Assembly (NCBI GenBank): GCA_024276695.1
Contig: JAJRWR010000004.1
Span: 1-41,270, forward strand
DNA from: an archaeon
Lineage (GTDB): Archaea > Thermoproteota > Nitrososphaeria > Nitrososphaerales > Nitrosopumilaceae
Reading direction: 5' to 3'
DNA: 41,270 nucleotides
Shown here: piece by piece, positions 1 through 7,527 of the stretch
Layout: each line of letters opens with the position of its first letter
Position numbering within the stretch: position 1 is the first letter of the stretch
Made by a program: the position numbers and the translations under genes
The notes under the pieces: generated by a model
Seen by the model: the letters and a program-made list of their open reading frames with translations, nothing else
Told to the model about the DNA's origin: nothing
Databases searched by the model: none

Positions 1-126
1 AGTACCTGAAATCTCAAGTGTTTCAGGGTCAATTGGACAATTCATGTCCACTCTCAAAAAAACAGTCTTACCTTTTAGGTCAAAATCATCTAGCGTGAGT
101 ACCTTCACGCCTTGTCTATTGTCCAC
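1..126 (-). CDS. pgk: Phosphoglycerate kinase, N-terminal part (runs off the window)
   Basis: The minus strand encodes 42 codons that are open to the left window edge. The N-terminal pattern includes [20 protein letters not shown], the first strand and substrate-binding loop (R-x-D-x-N) of archaeal phosphoglycerate kinase. The enzyme makes ATP and 3-phosphoglycerate from 1,3-bisphosphoglycerate in the cytoplasm; in an autotroph it runs mainly in the gluconeogenic direction. I chose the GTG at 126; a second in-frame GTG lies at 108 and an in-frame stop lies further upstream. The ATG just upstream is in another frame. Only the N-terminus is visible, so integrity of the rest cannot be judged. 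ApgM at about 31 kb acts in the same pathway. Confidence 0.85.
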   Translation of the reverse strand, partial: MDNRQGVKVLTLDDFDLKGKTVFLRVDMNCPIDPETLEISGT

Positions 127-228
127 TTGGTTAAATTCTTTGAGCCGATCATATTGTTTACTTTATTTTTTATTTCAAAACTTATCTATTGACAAAAATT
201 AAAAGACATGTACTTGAGGGTTAATTAA

Positions 229-897
229 TTGCAAAATTGGCTTTTTGATATTAGGTCTCGCTCCTTTGTTTTACTCACTATTTTATTTCTAATTCTCACT
301 GCCCTTGTATACTTTGGAATTACAGAAAGTTTTGATCAAAGTATAGTTTTATTTTTTTCTGAACATGTTGGAAATTCTACACTTGATCTCATAATGCAAT
401 CAATTACCGAAAGTGGTGAGGCATTATGGATGCTAGGCTTTGCAATTTTTGTATTAATTATTCCAAAAACACGTCGGGTTGGGGTAACTTTGATGATTTT
501 AATTGTAATTTCTACACTACTTACTGGATATGTCAAATGCGGTGTTGATAGAGATAGACCTGATTTTGAGTATGAAGCAGCTCCGTTCCCAGTACCTATT
601 AGCAAAGATACCTTTGCCTTGTTCTGTGAAGGTGGATATAATGCATCATATCCTTCTGGCCATGCTGCAAGATCTATGATTTTTGCAATTATTTTGGGAT
701 ATGCCCTATCTGAGAGATTCCCACGTGGGGCCTATCTTATGTTCTTATATCCTATCTTGATTTCATTAAGTAGACTCTATGTTTTAGAACATTATCCAAT
801 GGATGTAGTTGGTGGAACTGTAATTGGAATCATGTTGGCTGGAGTTATGGCAAAGAGAACCAAACTCTACAACATTTTTGATAAATCAAAAATCTAA
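229..897 (+). CDS. PAP2-family membrane phosphatase
   Basis: This 222-aa integral membrane protein has about six hydrophobic segments. All three PAP2 (phosphatidic acid phosphatase type 2) signatures are present: K103 to R110-P111, P-S-G-H at 142-145, and S-R(181-182)...H188...D192. The two histidines and the aspartate form the acid-phosphatase catalytic set. The family dephosphorylates lipid phosphates such as phosphatidate or polyprenyl diphosphates; here the substrate could be a polyprenyl or archaeal lipid phosphate, which is inference. The start is a TTG at 229 with a GAGG motif about 10 nt upstream, because the ATG at 208 hits a stop after six codons. The 3' end overlaps the convergent next gene by 12 nt. 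Confidence 0.88.
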   Translation: MQNWLFDIRSRSFVLLTILFLILTALVYFGITESFDQSIVLFFSEHVGNSTLDLIMQSITESGEALWMLGFAIFVLIIPKTRRVGVTLMILIVISTLLTGYVKCGVDRDRPDFEYEAAPFPVPISKDTFALFCEGGYNASYPSGHAARSMIFAIILGYALSERFPRGAYLMFLYPILISLSRLYVLEHYPMDVVGGTVIGIMLAGVMAKRTKLYNIFDKSKI

Positions 898-1197
898 CTT
901 TACTACATTATCCCTGTGAATCAAAACTATTGCATAATGATCATCGTCATGATGATATGTCCAATATTTGATGTCTCTATCTTCATTTTTTTGTCTGAGT
1001 CCAGTTGTGATTCCTGTTGTCACAGAATAACCAATTCTTTTTGCAATTTTTGATTCTTTTGGCATTAATACCCTGTAGCCTTCTTTTTTCCCCTTAAATC
1101 CAAGTTTTACCATCTCTTCAACTGCAGCAATTGCTTCTTTCTCATCTTTTAGATCATATGTTTTTGATATTGGTAAATCTTTTGGATGAAATTCCAT
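886..1197 (-). CDS. Conserved-looking hypothetical protein (103 aa)
   Basis: I do not recognise this family. The 103-aa soluble protein is charged. Its N-terminal half looks alpha-helical (a run rich in Asp/Glu/Lys/Ala around residues 15-35). The C-terminal half contains a H-H-D-D-D-H cluster followed by alternating hydrophobic residues that suggest beta strands. The His/Asp cluster could bind metal, but that is only a suggestion from composition. It has no membrane segment or signal peptide. The ATG start is followed by codon use like the neighbouring genes, and the 3' end overlaps the PAP2 gene by 12 nt in convergent orientation. It appears to be a single-gene unit. Confidence 0.65.
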   Translation of the reverse strand: MEFHPKDLPISKTYDLKDEKEAIAAVEEMVKLGFKGKKEGYRVLMPKESKIAKRIGYSVTTGITTGLRQKNEDRDIKYWTYHHDDDHYAIVLIHRDNVVKLDF

Positions 1198-1334
1198 GAT
1201 AATGATAATTTCTTTTAACTAATATTTTTTAAAATAATCATTTTTAGCGATCAAATTAAGTCAATTTTCTTTACATGAAAGTCAAATCCTGATTATATTC
1301 ACCACTTAACCGACTCATTTGTCTTGATTCAATC

Positions 1335-2141
1335 ATGACATCATTAGAAAAATTGGTAATTCAATTACGTCAAAAGAAGCAAGAAGCAACAAAGCTACGT
1401 AAGAAAGCTGAAGATCAAGCTAAAGAATTCCGTTCTGTTGAAAAACGCTCTTCATCTGGTTTACAATCCATTGACAAAAAAATAGAATCAGAAAAAGAAG
1501 AATCTGCTGATGTCTCAACCGTTCTAACTAGGAAAAATTCTCAATTGGAAAGTATTGGAAGATTGATAGCTGCAGCCGAAGAAAGACTAGGCAAAGAAAA
1601 AGATGCCATTGAGCAGACTGAACAAGAAATTGAATTTGCTGAAAACCCTCTTGAAAAGCAAAATGCTGAGGCTAGATTACACTCATTAAATGATCATGTA
1701 AATGAACTAATTGAAGAAATTAAAAACAGACAAAAAACTGCAAAAAAGATTTCAGGTGATGTTACAAATTTCTCTGATATTCAATCAAAAATTGTCTCAA
1801 AAATACAAAAACAAACTAAATCAAAACCTTCTTTGCGAGAAACAAAAACTGCAAGTCATAAATCTGCACAAAAGTTTCTTAAGGAATTAGAAAGACGAAC
1901 AAAAGCAGAAGAATCTATTCAAAAATCATTAGATAAAGCATATTCAAAATTAAAAGAATTCTTAGCAAAGAAAAAGACTGCATCTAAAAAGAGACCAGCA
2001 AAGAAAAAGACTGCATCTAAAAAGAGACCAGCAAAGAAAAAGACTGCATCTAAAAAGAGACCAGCAAAGAAAAAGACTGCATCTAAAAAGAGACCAGCAA
2101 AGAAAAAGACTGCATCTAAAAAGAAATCTAGACGTAGATAG
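1335..2141 (+). CDS. Long coiled-coil protein with Lys-rich repeat tail
   Basis: The 268-aa protein has two parts. Residues 1 to about 210 are highly charged (Glu/Lys/Gln/Ser) with heptad-like hydrophobic spacing, which predicts a long coiled coil. Residues 211-263 are made of five copies of the 11-residue unit A-K-K-K-T-A-S-K-K-R-P, the last one diverging, then a short K/S/R-rich end. The tail resembles the basic tails of histone H1 and of bacterial histone-like proteins, so binding to DNA, RNA or another polyanion is likely. This is inferred from composition, not family membership. It has no enzyme motif, membrane segment or signal peptide. A TATA-like box (ttatatt, about 1293-1299) lies upstream. 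Function unknown. Confidence 0.8.
   Translation: MTSLEKLVIQLRQKKQEATKLRKKAEDQAKEFRSVEKRSSSGLQSIDKKIESEKEESADVSTVLTRKNSQLESIGRLIAAAEERLGKEKDAIEQTEQEIEFAENPLEKQNAEARLHSLNDHVNELIEEIKNRQKTAKKISGDVTNFSDIQSKIVSKIQKQTKSKPSLRETKTASHKSAQKFLKELERRTKAEESIQKSLDKAYSKLKEFLAKKKTASKKRPAKKKTASKKRPAKKKTASKKRPAKKKTASKKRPAKKKTASKKKSRRR
1965..2123 (+). repeat. 33-bp in-frame tandem repeat
   Basis: Four copies of a 33-bp unit start at 1965, 1998, 2031 and 2064, and a fifth partial copy begins at 2097 and diverges after 27 bp. The copies read identical at the DNA level, including synonymous positions. The unit begins gcaaagaaaaagactgcatc and encodes A-K-K-K-T-A-S-K-K-R-P. Identity at silent sites suggests recent expansion or ongoing homogenisation rather than protein-level conservation alone. 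Confidence 0.95.
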
Positions 2142-2206
2142 ACTATAATTTATCTTTCAAAATTTTTCTATAACCTTAATGTGGGGTTTACTTTTTAATT
2201 TTTAAA

Positions 2207-2812
2207 ATGAACAAACGTGGATTAATTGTCACAATTGTGGGATTGGTCTTAATTGGAACTTCACTTTCTATCGCTATATCTGTTGTTCCATCTAACATTT
2301 CAGATCTCAGTGATCTTTCAATGGCTACCCTGTTTGAAGGAGTATTTGATGAGATAACTAATGAAATTCAAATCCTGCCTGGTGAATTGACCTCTATATC
2401 ATATAATGTGTCTTCATATGATGTTTTTTTACTCTGGGGAATTCAAATTATTGATTACAAATCTGAAGATGCATTGTCGATTAAAATTTCAAACATTTTT
2501 GGAGATGATTATGGTGAATTTGTAATGTCTGAACCAATTTTATTTGAAGCATTAGAAATTATACAATCTGATACTCTAAGTTTTGAAATCAAAAATATTG
2601 GTTCAAGATCTGTAAACGTTGTTGTGATGTTTTCTGAAGATCCAGAAAACTCTGATGCATTATACAATCCTGATTCTCCAATAATGAATATGGTGTTGCC
2701 CCTTGCCATTTCTGGCGTTTTACTTCTTTTAGGAATAATAATTTCAATTATTGGTGTAATTGTAATTTTAGTAGATTTGAAAAATAATTTAGATGATAAA
2801 AGAAATTTTTAG
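2207..2812 (+). CDS. Membrane-anchored protein with two terminal TM helices
   Basis: The 201-aa protein has one hydrophobic helix at residues 6-27 and another at about 163-190. Between them lie about 130 residues rich in Ser, Asn, Asp and alternating hydrophobics, which look like a beta-sandwich domain outside the membrane. The C-terminal tail is short and charged. The topology suggests a surface or pseudo-periplasmic sensor or structural protein. I do not recognise a named family, although proteins with this two-anchor layout are common in thaumarchaeal genomes. The ATG start follows an AT-rich leader. The gene stands between the coiled-coil gene and a convergent OB-fold gene, with a 1-nt gap to the latter. 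Confidence 0.75.
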   Translation: MNKRGLIVTIVGLVLIGTSLSIAISVVPSNISDLSDLSMATLFEGVFDEITNEIQILPGELTSISYNVSSYDVFLLWGIQIIDYKSEDALSIKISNIFGDDYGEFVMSEPILFEALEIIQSDTLSFEIKNIGSRSVNVVVMFSEDPENSDALYNPDSPIMNMVLPLAISGVLLLLGIIISIIGVIVILVDLKNNLDDKRNF

Positions 2813-2813
2813 G

Positions 2814-3125
2814 CTATATCTTTTTCATGGTGCCAAATTTGCCTTTTGTTAAGGAAACTTCACCTTTGAATTCATTTGTATACCCATTTTCGATAACTAT
2901 GTTATCTCCTACATCATATGCTTTGATATCATCTCCCCACAATGTGAGTTTCATTTTGTTTTCTTCTGATTTGTCTTCGTTAGCTATTATTGCGTCACAA
3001 ACATCTACTGTTCCCCCACTTTTGAGATTTACAGTTCGTGGCTCTGTTTTACTAATGATTTCAGCTTCAACATTTACTCCACTTCGCATTTTCTTTGCTT
3101 CGGAGATTGGTACTGATTCTGCCAT
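2814..3125 (-). CDS. Single OB-fold nucleic-acid-binding protein (RPA-like)
   Basis: The product is about 103 aa from the chosen start. The pattern (V-N-V-E-A-E-I, then a T-V-D-V-C-D strand, then L-T-L-W-G-D-D, then I-E-N-G-Y) is that of the small OB-fold of archaeal RPA/SSB-type proteins, where L-x-L-W-G-D is the typical strand. It probably binds single-stranded DNA or RNA, alone or with a larger RPA subunit. The frame is open 21 codons further upstream, but the ATG at 3125 lies 26 nt from the centre of a TATA-like box (3148-3155) on this strand, so I prefer this start and a leaderless mRNA. The extra upstream residues look non-conserved. Confidence 0.8.
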   Translation of the reverse strand: MAESVPISEAKKMRSGVNVEAEIISKTEPRTVNLKSGGTVDVCDAIIANEDKSEENKMKLTLWGDDIKAYDVGDNIVIENGYTNEFKGEVSLTKGKFGTMKKI

Positions 3126-3147
3126 ATTTCTGGAACAATTTTGCACG

Positions 3148-3155
3148 ATTATAAG
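3148..3155 (-). promoter_or_regulatory. TATA-like box of the OB-fold gene
   Basis: The minus-strand sequence cttataat is centred 26 nt before the ATG at 3125. This matches archaeal TATA spacing for a leaderless transcript and decides between the two possible starts. Confidence 0.6.
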
Positions 3156-3244
3156 CTTTGTCAAAAAATTAGTAAATTGAGGGATCATCTTTTTAATTTA
3201 TCAAAATAGTAATCGAAAAATATCGGTCTATGCTGAATCTCAAT

Positions 3245-3345
3245 GCAGAGGTATCGAAGCCCGGTCAACCGAGAGGGACTCAAGATCCATAACATTAGAA
3301 ATCCCTTCTCTCAGGAGTTCGTGGGTTCGAATCCCACCCTCTGCA
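3245..3345 (+). tRNA. tRNA-Leu(CAA) with a 16-nt intron
   Basis: The acceptor stem GCAGAGG/CCTCTGC, D stem TCG/CGA, T arm GTGGG-TTCGAAT-CCCAC and a long variable arm (CTC-loop-GAG) fold as a type II tRNA with discriminator A, as expected for leucine. The anticodon CAA is at 3281-3283. The anticodon stem AGGGA pairs with TCCCT only if about 16 nt (3285-3300) are removed after position 37, the canonical archaeal intron site. Without the intron the tRNA is 85 nt. The 3' CCA is not encoded. A weak A/T box around 3216-3223 lies about 26 nt upstream. Confidence 0.95.
3285..3300 (+). other. tRNA-Leu intron (canonical 37/38 site)
   Basis: Sixteen nucleotides interrupt the anticodon loop between position 37 (G3284) and position 38. 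Boundaries follow from restoring a 7-nt loop and a 5-bp anticodon stem and could shift by a base or so. The intron is near the short end for archaea. I could not draw a clean 3-4-3 bulge-helix-bulge, so a relaxed motif is likely. Confidence 0.8.
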
Positions 3346-3389
3346 CTAAATTTCAATCAAAATGACAAATTTTTATAAAACTCTTGTAA

Positions 3390-3512
3390 TTATGCTACAA
3401 TTGTCTTTACTTTAGTAACTGAATGTTCAGAAATTTGCTTATGCATTTCAGCTAATTGATCGTCTTTGAAAGATAAATTGCATCTAAAACACTTCCAAAT
3501 CATCTCTGTCAT
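3390..3512 (-). CDS. Very small zinc-finger protein (40 aa)
   Basis: The 40-aa ORF reads W-K-C-F-R-C-N-L-S-F near its start, followed by paired histidines (E-M-H at 24 and E-H at 30). This gives C-x2-C-x12-H-x5-H, a C2H2-like metal-binding pattern that fills the whole protein. Small free-standing zinc fingers are common in thaumarchaea, and most have no known role; regulation or RNA/DNA binding is a guess. The palindromic TATA-like box cttataag (3534-3541) is centred 26 nt before the ATG, which strongly supports a real leaderless gene. The rest of the 3346-3696 interval holds only the upstream signals of the next gene. Confidence 0.75.
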   Translation of the reverse strand: MTEMIWKCFRCNLSFKDDQLAEMHKQISEHSVTKVKTIVA

Positions 3513-3533
3513 GGCTATTGTATGCATAAATTG

Positions 3534-3541
3534 CTTATAAG
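3534..3541 (-). promoter_or_regulatory. TATA-like box of the 40-aa zinc-finger gene
   Basis: The octamer cttataag is centred 26 nt before the ATG at 3512. It supports this otherwise easily missed gene. Confidence 0.6.
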
Positions 3542-3638
3542 GATATTGCATGATTGATCCAATTTATTACAATACATGATCATTGTTTTCAAAAACATGT
3601 AATTTTTATAATTTTTTAGATCAGAATGAAATTTTCTT

Positions 3639-3713
3639 ATGACTGGATTGGAATCCAAGGGTTTAGAAACAAAAAAAGTCGTAGATTTTTTGAAAGATGT
3701 TAGATATTTTTGA
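3639..3713 (+). CDS. Possible 24-aa leaderless upstream ORF
   Basis: A TATA-like box (tttataat, 3605-3612) predicts transcription starting near 3634-3636, only a few nucleotides before the ATG at 3639. This ATG opens a 24-codon frame rich in Lys, Val and Leu that stops with TGA at 3711-3713. It overlaps, in another frame, the ATG of the membrane protein at 3697. If the TATA assignment is right, the first start codon on the mRNA belongs to this short ORF and the larger gene would be reached only by coupling or internal initiation. No homology is recognised. It could also be chance. Confidence 0.35.
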   Translation: MTGLESKGLETKKVVDFLKDVRYF

Positions 3714-4317
3714 AATTTTTGGAGAATTTTCATATTTTGGAATTTTTCTTGTACTAATTGGAGTAAATGCATCTCCAATCTTGATGCCTCCAAGCTGGAT
3801 TATCTTGACATCGTTTTATCTTCTAGATCCGACTTTGAATGTTGTAATTCTTGCAATGGTCGGTGCTACAGGAGCTACTCTTGGCAGATTTGTTCTTAAA
3901 CGAATTAGTGTACTCTTTAGAAGATTTGTTACAGAAGAACAAAAATCTAATCTTAATGTGATCGGAAATTACCTAAATCAGAAAAAATATGGTTATGTTA
4001 TTGCATCTTTTCTATTTGGCGCAACTCCACTTCCAAGTAATATGCTGTTTATTGCTTATGGGTTAATGCGTGCCAAAAGTTTTGGCATCTATGTTGGATT
4101 TTGGTTTGGCAGAACTATTTCATATATTATTATGATTTATTTTGGAAACGCTGTATTGACTCCTTTCTTAGAAATATTTGAAGACCGACTAACTGGAATA
4201 TTATTAATTGATGGGGCAGGAATTGGTTTGATTGTTATTTTTGCATCTGTCAATTGGACTCTTTTGATTACTCAGAGAAAAATAAAATTTGTCAAACCGA
4301 AAATGTGGAGATTTTAA
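3697..4317 (+). CDS. VTT/DedA-like (SNARE-associated fold) membrane protein
   Basis: The 206-aa polytopic protein has about five hydrophobic segments. The central G-A-T-G-A-T-L-G-R motif (about 55-63) and the F-G-A-T-P-L-P-S-N (about 107-115) and F-W-F-G-R (about 133-137) motifs match the VTT/DedA superfamily. These proteins include lipid scramblases and undecaprenyl-phosphate flippases, so lipid or polyprenyl-carrier movement is plausible here, though the substrate is unknown. An in-frame stop directly upstream fixes ATG 3697 as the earliest start. No good Shine-Dalgarno is visible, only gaaag. The stop TAA is immediately followed by the ATG of the HD hydrolase, so they form an operon. Confidence 0.7.
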   Translation: MLDIFEIFGEFSYFGIFLVLIGVNASPILMPPSWIILTSFYLLDPTLNVVILAMVGATGATLGRFVLKRISVLFRRFVTEEQKSNLNVIGNYLNQKKYGYVIASFLFGATPLPSNMLFIAYGLMRAKSFGIYVGFWFGRTISYIIMIYFGNAVLTPFLEIFEDRLTGILLIDGAGIGLIVIFASVNWTLLITQRKIKFVKPKMWRF

Positions 4318-4938
4318 ATGAAAGTTCTTGATTCTATAAAAAATGAAATAAAAGAAATAATGGATAATGATTCTGCGCATGATTTTGAACATGTGATGAG
4401 AGTATACAAAAATGCTCAAAAAATGTGTAAAAAAGAAAAAGCAAATGAAAAATTGGTTCTTAGTGCTGTACTATTACATGATATAGTCTCTCATCCAAAA
4501 TCTGATAAACGTTCAAAAAATTCTTCTATGGAAAGTGCAAAAAAATCTAAACCCATATTGGAAAAATATGGTTTTTCAAAGGAAGAAATAATAATTATTT
4601 CAGATGCAATACGTGATCATAGTTTTTCACAAAACAAAATCCCTGGAACCCTTGAAGGAAAAATTCTTCAAGATGCTGATAGATTAGATGCTTTAGGTGC
4701 AATAGGAATTGCTAGAGTTTTTGCTACGGGAGGTTCACTCAAAAGACCATTTTATAATATTGATGATCCTTTTTGTAAAACAAGAATACCTGATGATAAA
4801 ATCTGGACTATTGACCATTTTTATCAAAAATTACTAAAACTAGAATCTCTAATGAATACCAAATCTGGAAAAACTGAGGCAAAAAAGCGAACTACGGTTC
4901 TAAAAGAATTTCTAAATCAACTAAATCAGGAACTTTAG
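4318..4938 (+). CDS. HD-domain phosphohydrolase
   Basis: The 206-aa soluble protein has the HD metal-binding set: H25 in D-F-E-H-V, H54-D55 in L-L-H-D, a later D-H-S, and D in Q-D-A-D-R-L-D. The Q-D-A-D-R-L-D-A-L-G motif is typical of the YedJ-like uncharacterised HD hydrolases, which act on phosphorylated small molecules or nucleotides. The substrate is not predictable from sequence. The start codon abuts the stop of the membrane protein gene (TAA-ATG), so translation is probably coupled. The end overlaps the convergent next gene by 4 nt. Confidence 0.82.
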   Translation: MKVLDSIKNEIKEIMDNDSAHDFEHVMRVYKNAQKMCKKEKANEKLVLSAVLLHDIVSHPKSDKRSKNSSMESAKKSKPILEKYGFSKEEIIIISDAIRDHSFSQNKIPGTLEGKILQDADRLDALGAIGIARVFATGGSLKRPFYNIDDPFCKTRIPDDKIWTIDHFYQKLLKLESLMNTKSGKTEAKKRTTVLKEFLNQLNQEL

Positions 4939-5246
4939 CCGTAATCGACATATCTGTCGTAACGTATTTCAATTTCTTTATTTTCCCCTGACTTTATTTT
5001 GTCATATTCTTCCTTCTTTCTAAATTCAATGTATTTGATAATTTCAGTAAATGCTTCTTCTTTTGGATATGATTCAAAGACAGGTTCAACTAATTGTAAA
5101 TATTCTATAGTTTTTTCTCGAAATTCTTCTCTAGTTGGTTTTTTGATACCTTTCATCCTAAACCATATTGCTGTCCAGCTAGCACCTACTACATGTGGCA
5201 ATAGGTCAAATGCTCTTTGAATTTCAAAACGTTCGTCGTTTCTCAT
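4935..5246 (-). CDS. Conserved hypothetical downstream of hemB (103 aa)
   Basis: I do not recognise a family. The 103-aa protein is helical, with a W-T-A-I-W-F-R-M-K motif (about 24-32) and many Glu/Lys/Tyr residues; it has no membrane segments or cysteines. Its ATG overlaps the hemB stop in an ATGA arrangement (5243-5246), so it is translationally coupled to hemB as the last gene of the sirC-hemA-hemB leftward operon. That placement suggests a role near tetrapyrrole synthesis, but there is no catalytic motif to support it. Confidence 0.7.
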   Translation of the reverse strand: MRNDERFEIQRAFDLLPHVVGASWTAIWFRMKGIKKPTREEFREKTIEYLQLVEPVFESYPKEEAFTEIIKYIEFRKKEEYDKIKSGENKEIEIRYDRYVDYG

Positions 5247-6223
5247 GATTCTTGAAGGAATTTCGAAGCTGATTTTGCAAAATATGTTACTATCATGTCT
5301 GCACCTGCTCTTTTAATTGAATATAGAATTTCCAATGTGATATCTTTTTCATTAACATAACCTAACTGTGATGCTGCTTTTACCAAAGCATATTCTCCAG
5401 AAACACTGTATGCTGAAACTGGGATACTGTATTTTCTTCTAGTCTCTGCAATCAAATCCAAATATGCTAAGGCAGGTTTTATCATGACGATATCTACTCC
5501 TTCTTCAATATCTGTTTCTATTTCCATTATTGCTTCTCTTGCATTTGTATATGGAACTTGGTATGTTTTTCTGTCTCCAAATTTTGGAGCACATTCTGCT
5601 GCATCTCTAAATGGTGAGTAAAAGTTTGAACGATGTTTTGCAGAATGTGACATTATTGAAACATCTGTAAATCCTGAATCATCTAGTGCTTTTCTAATTG
5701 CTGCAACCTGACCATCCATCATTGCTGATGGTGACACAGTATCTACTCCTGCTTTTGCTTGACTGATTGCAATTTTTGCAAGTGTTTCTAAACTTGTATC
5801 ATTATCGATTTTGTTTCCTTGAATAATTCCACAGTGTCCTGTAGATGTAAATTGACATAGACAAACATCTGCCATAATTACAATTTTATCGCCAAATTTT
5901 TCCCTAATTTGTGAAATTGCCTTCTGAACAATTCCATTATCATCAAATGCTGAGCTTCCTGCTTCGTCTTTAGCAGTTGGAATTCCAAAAAGCATGATTG
6001 CGGGAATTTCTAAATTGATAATTTTTTCAACTTCTTCATTTACATCCCTTAATGGTAATCTTTCTATTTCTGACATTGATTCTACTTTGATTCTTTCTTT
6101 CAAATCTTCTTGAACAAATACTGGACAAATGAAATCTTTTGAAGATAGAGTTGTTTCTTGAACTAATTCTCTCATCTTATCTGATGTTCTTAGTCGACGA
6201 AGTCGTCTAGTTGGAAATGACAT
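5243..6223 (-). CDS. hemB: Delta-aminolevulinic acid dehydratase (porphobilinogen synthase)
   Basis: This 326-aa enzyme condenses two molecules of 5-aminolevulinate to porphobilinogen, the second committed tetrapyrrole step. The two Schiff-base lysines are in S-H-S-A-K-H (K196) and M-I-K-P-A (K249). The active-site zinc cysteines are C121, C123 and C131 in D-V-C-L-C...H-C-G, so this is a zinc-dependent type. The length is normal for the family. It lies 32 nt downstream of hemA on the same strand and overlaps the following small gene by 4 nt. The ATG start is supported by the typical P-T-R-R-x-R-R-L-R N-terminus. Confidence 0.97.
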   Translation of the reverse strand: MSFPTRRLRRLRTSDKMRELVQETTLSSKDFICPVFVQEDLKERIKVESMSEIERLPLRDVNEEVEKIINLEIPAIMLFGIPTAKDEAGSSAFDDNGIVQKAISQIREKFGDKIVIMADVCLCQFTSTGHCGIIQGNKIDNDTSLETLAKIAISQAKAGVDTVSPSAMMDGQVAAIRKALDDSGFTDVSIMSHSAKHRSNFYSPFRDAAECAPKFGDRKTYQVPYTNAREAIMEIETDIEEGVDIVMIKPALAYLDLIAETRRKYSIPVSAYSVSGEYALVKAASQLGYVNEKDITLEILYSIKRAGADMIVTYFAKSASKFLQES

Positions 6224-6255
6224 ATGACAAAATTCTCTCTATCTAAAATATAATC

Positions 6256-7527
6256 CTAGTCTACTTGATTCTGTTTTTTATAGTCAAATAGTTTACTGGC
6301 CAACTCTACAACGTCTAGTTTGCCTTGCTCTGAGGCTTTTCTGATGTTGTTCATTGGGGTTGACACAATGCTTTCCACAACTGCCTTTGTTAATTCCTCG
6401 ATAATCTTAATTTTCTTTTCATCTTTTTCATCTAGCATTTGAAGTGCTTTTTGTAATTCCTTTTCTCTAAGATTCTCTATGTTCTTGAATACATCTTTTA
6501 CAAGTGGTTCTGCATCTAATCTTTTCATTGAGGCTTCTAATACGGAAACTTCTTCATTAATTATATTTTCAACTGTTTTTACCTTGTTTAATCGTGCATT
6601 CATGTTCTTTTCTACCATTTCTGCAATTTGATCTAAATTCATGAGTTTAACTCCTCCTATTGTTGCAACTTTTTCATCCACTGTTCTGGGATTTGATAGA
6701 TCCAAAATCATCATTCCTTTACTTTTGTTTTTCATAGCTTCTGCAATTCTGTCATTTGTTACAAGAAAATATGGTGCAGTTGATGCAACAAAAATTATAT
6801 CATAATTATCAAATCCTGAAAGGACTGATTCAAATTTCACTGGGTTTCCTCCCATTGTTTCACAAAACATCTCTGATCTTCCAATTGTTCTACTTGTTAC
6901 ATCAAAAGCATATCCTCGTCTTTGCAATGATTTTGCAACTAGAGTAGATACTTCTCCAGTTCCAATCAGTAAAACTTTTTTTGTTTTTAATTCATCGATG
7001 TTTTCTTCTGCAAGTTTTACTGCCATGGATCCTACTGAAATACCCCCTGCCCCGATTCCACTTGAATTTCTAATTCTAGTTCCCATTCTGATTGCTTTGT
7101 CAAACAACGTATTGAGATGTTGTCCTGATGCTTTTACTTCTCTGGCAGAAGTAATGGAATTTTTTATTTGTCCTAGAATTTGCTCTTCGCCTAATACCAT
7201 GGAATCTAATCCTGAGGTTAGTTTCAATAAATGATGTAATGCTTCTTGATTTTCTACAAATTCTATGTTGTCATCAACTGCTTCTTTTTCAAGTCCTGCA
7301 ATTGCTGCCCATGTTTTTTTGATTTTATCTGAATCATATGTTTTAGATTTGCCAAATAATTCTATTCTATTACATGTTTGAATAATTACACACTCATCTA
7401 ATCCTGCGCTTTTTTTAAACTGATCATACGCACTATCCATATCTTTAATCGTAAATTGTTCAAGAATGTGAATTGGTGAGTTACGAAATGTAACACGTGC
7501 ATTGATGATATTTTGATTCATTTCCAA
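6256..7527 (-). CDS. hemA: Glutamyl-tRNA reductase
   Basis: The 423-aa enzyme reduces glutamyl-tRNA(Glu) to glutamate-1-semialdehyde with NADPH, the first step of C5-pathway tetrapyrrole synthesis. The catalytic cysteine is C52 in Q-T-C-N-R-I-E. The S-G-L-D-S-M-V-L-G-E-E-Q-I-L-G-Q family signature follows, then a Rossmann motif L-L-I-G-T-G-E (about 186-192) and a helical C-terminal dimerisation domain. The first ten nucleotides overlap the end of the precorrin-2 dehydrogenase gene. An alternative ATG two codons in cannot be excluded. The order sirC-hemA-hemB is a typical archaeal arrangement. Confidence 0.97.
   Translation of the reverse strand: MEMNQNIINARVTFRNSPIHILEQFTIKDMDSAYDQFKKSAGLDECVIIQTCNRIELFGKSKTYDSDKIKKTWAAIAGLEKEAVDDNIEFVENQEALHHLLKLTSGLDSMVLGEEQILGQIKNSITSAREVKASGQHLNTLFDKAIRMGTRIRNSSGIGAGGISVGSMAVKLAEENIDELKTKKVLLIGTGEVSTLVAKSLQRRGYAFDVTSRTIGRSEMFCETMGGNPVKFESVLSGFDNYDIIFVASTAPYFLVTNDRIAEAMKNKSKGMMILDLSNPRTVDEKVATIGGVKLMNLDQIAEMVEKNMNARLNKVKTVENIINEEVSVLEASMKRLDAEPLVKDVFKNIENLREKELQKALQMLDEKDEKKIKIIEELTKAVVESIVSTPMNNIRKASEQGKLDVVELASKLFDYKKQNQVD

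Noticed and set aside
1965-2123. CRISPR-like array
   Set aside because: The 33-bp units are contiguous with no spacers and are in frame within a coding sequence.
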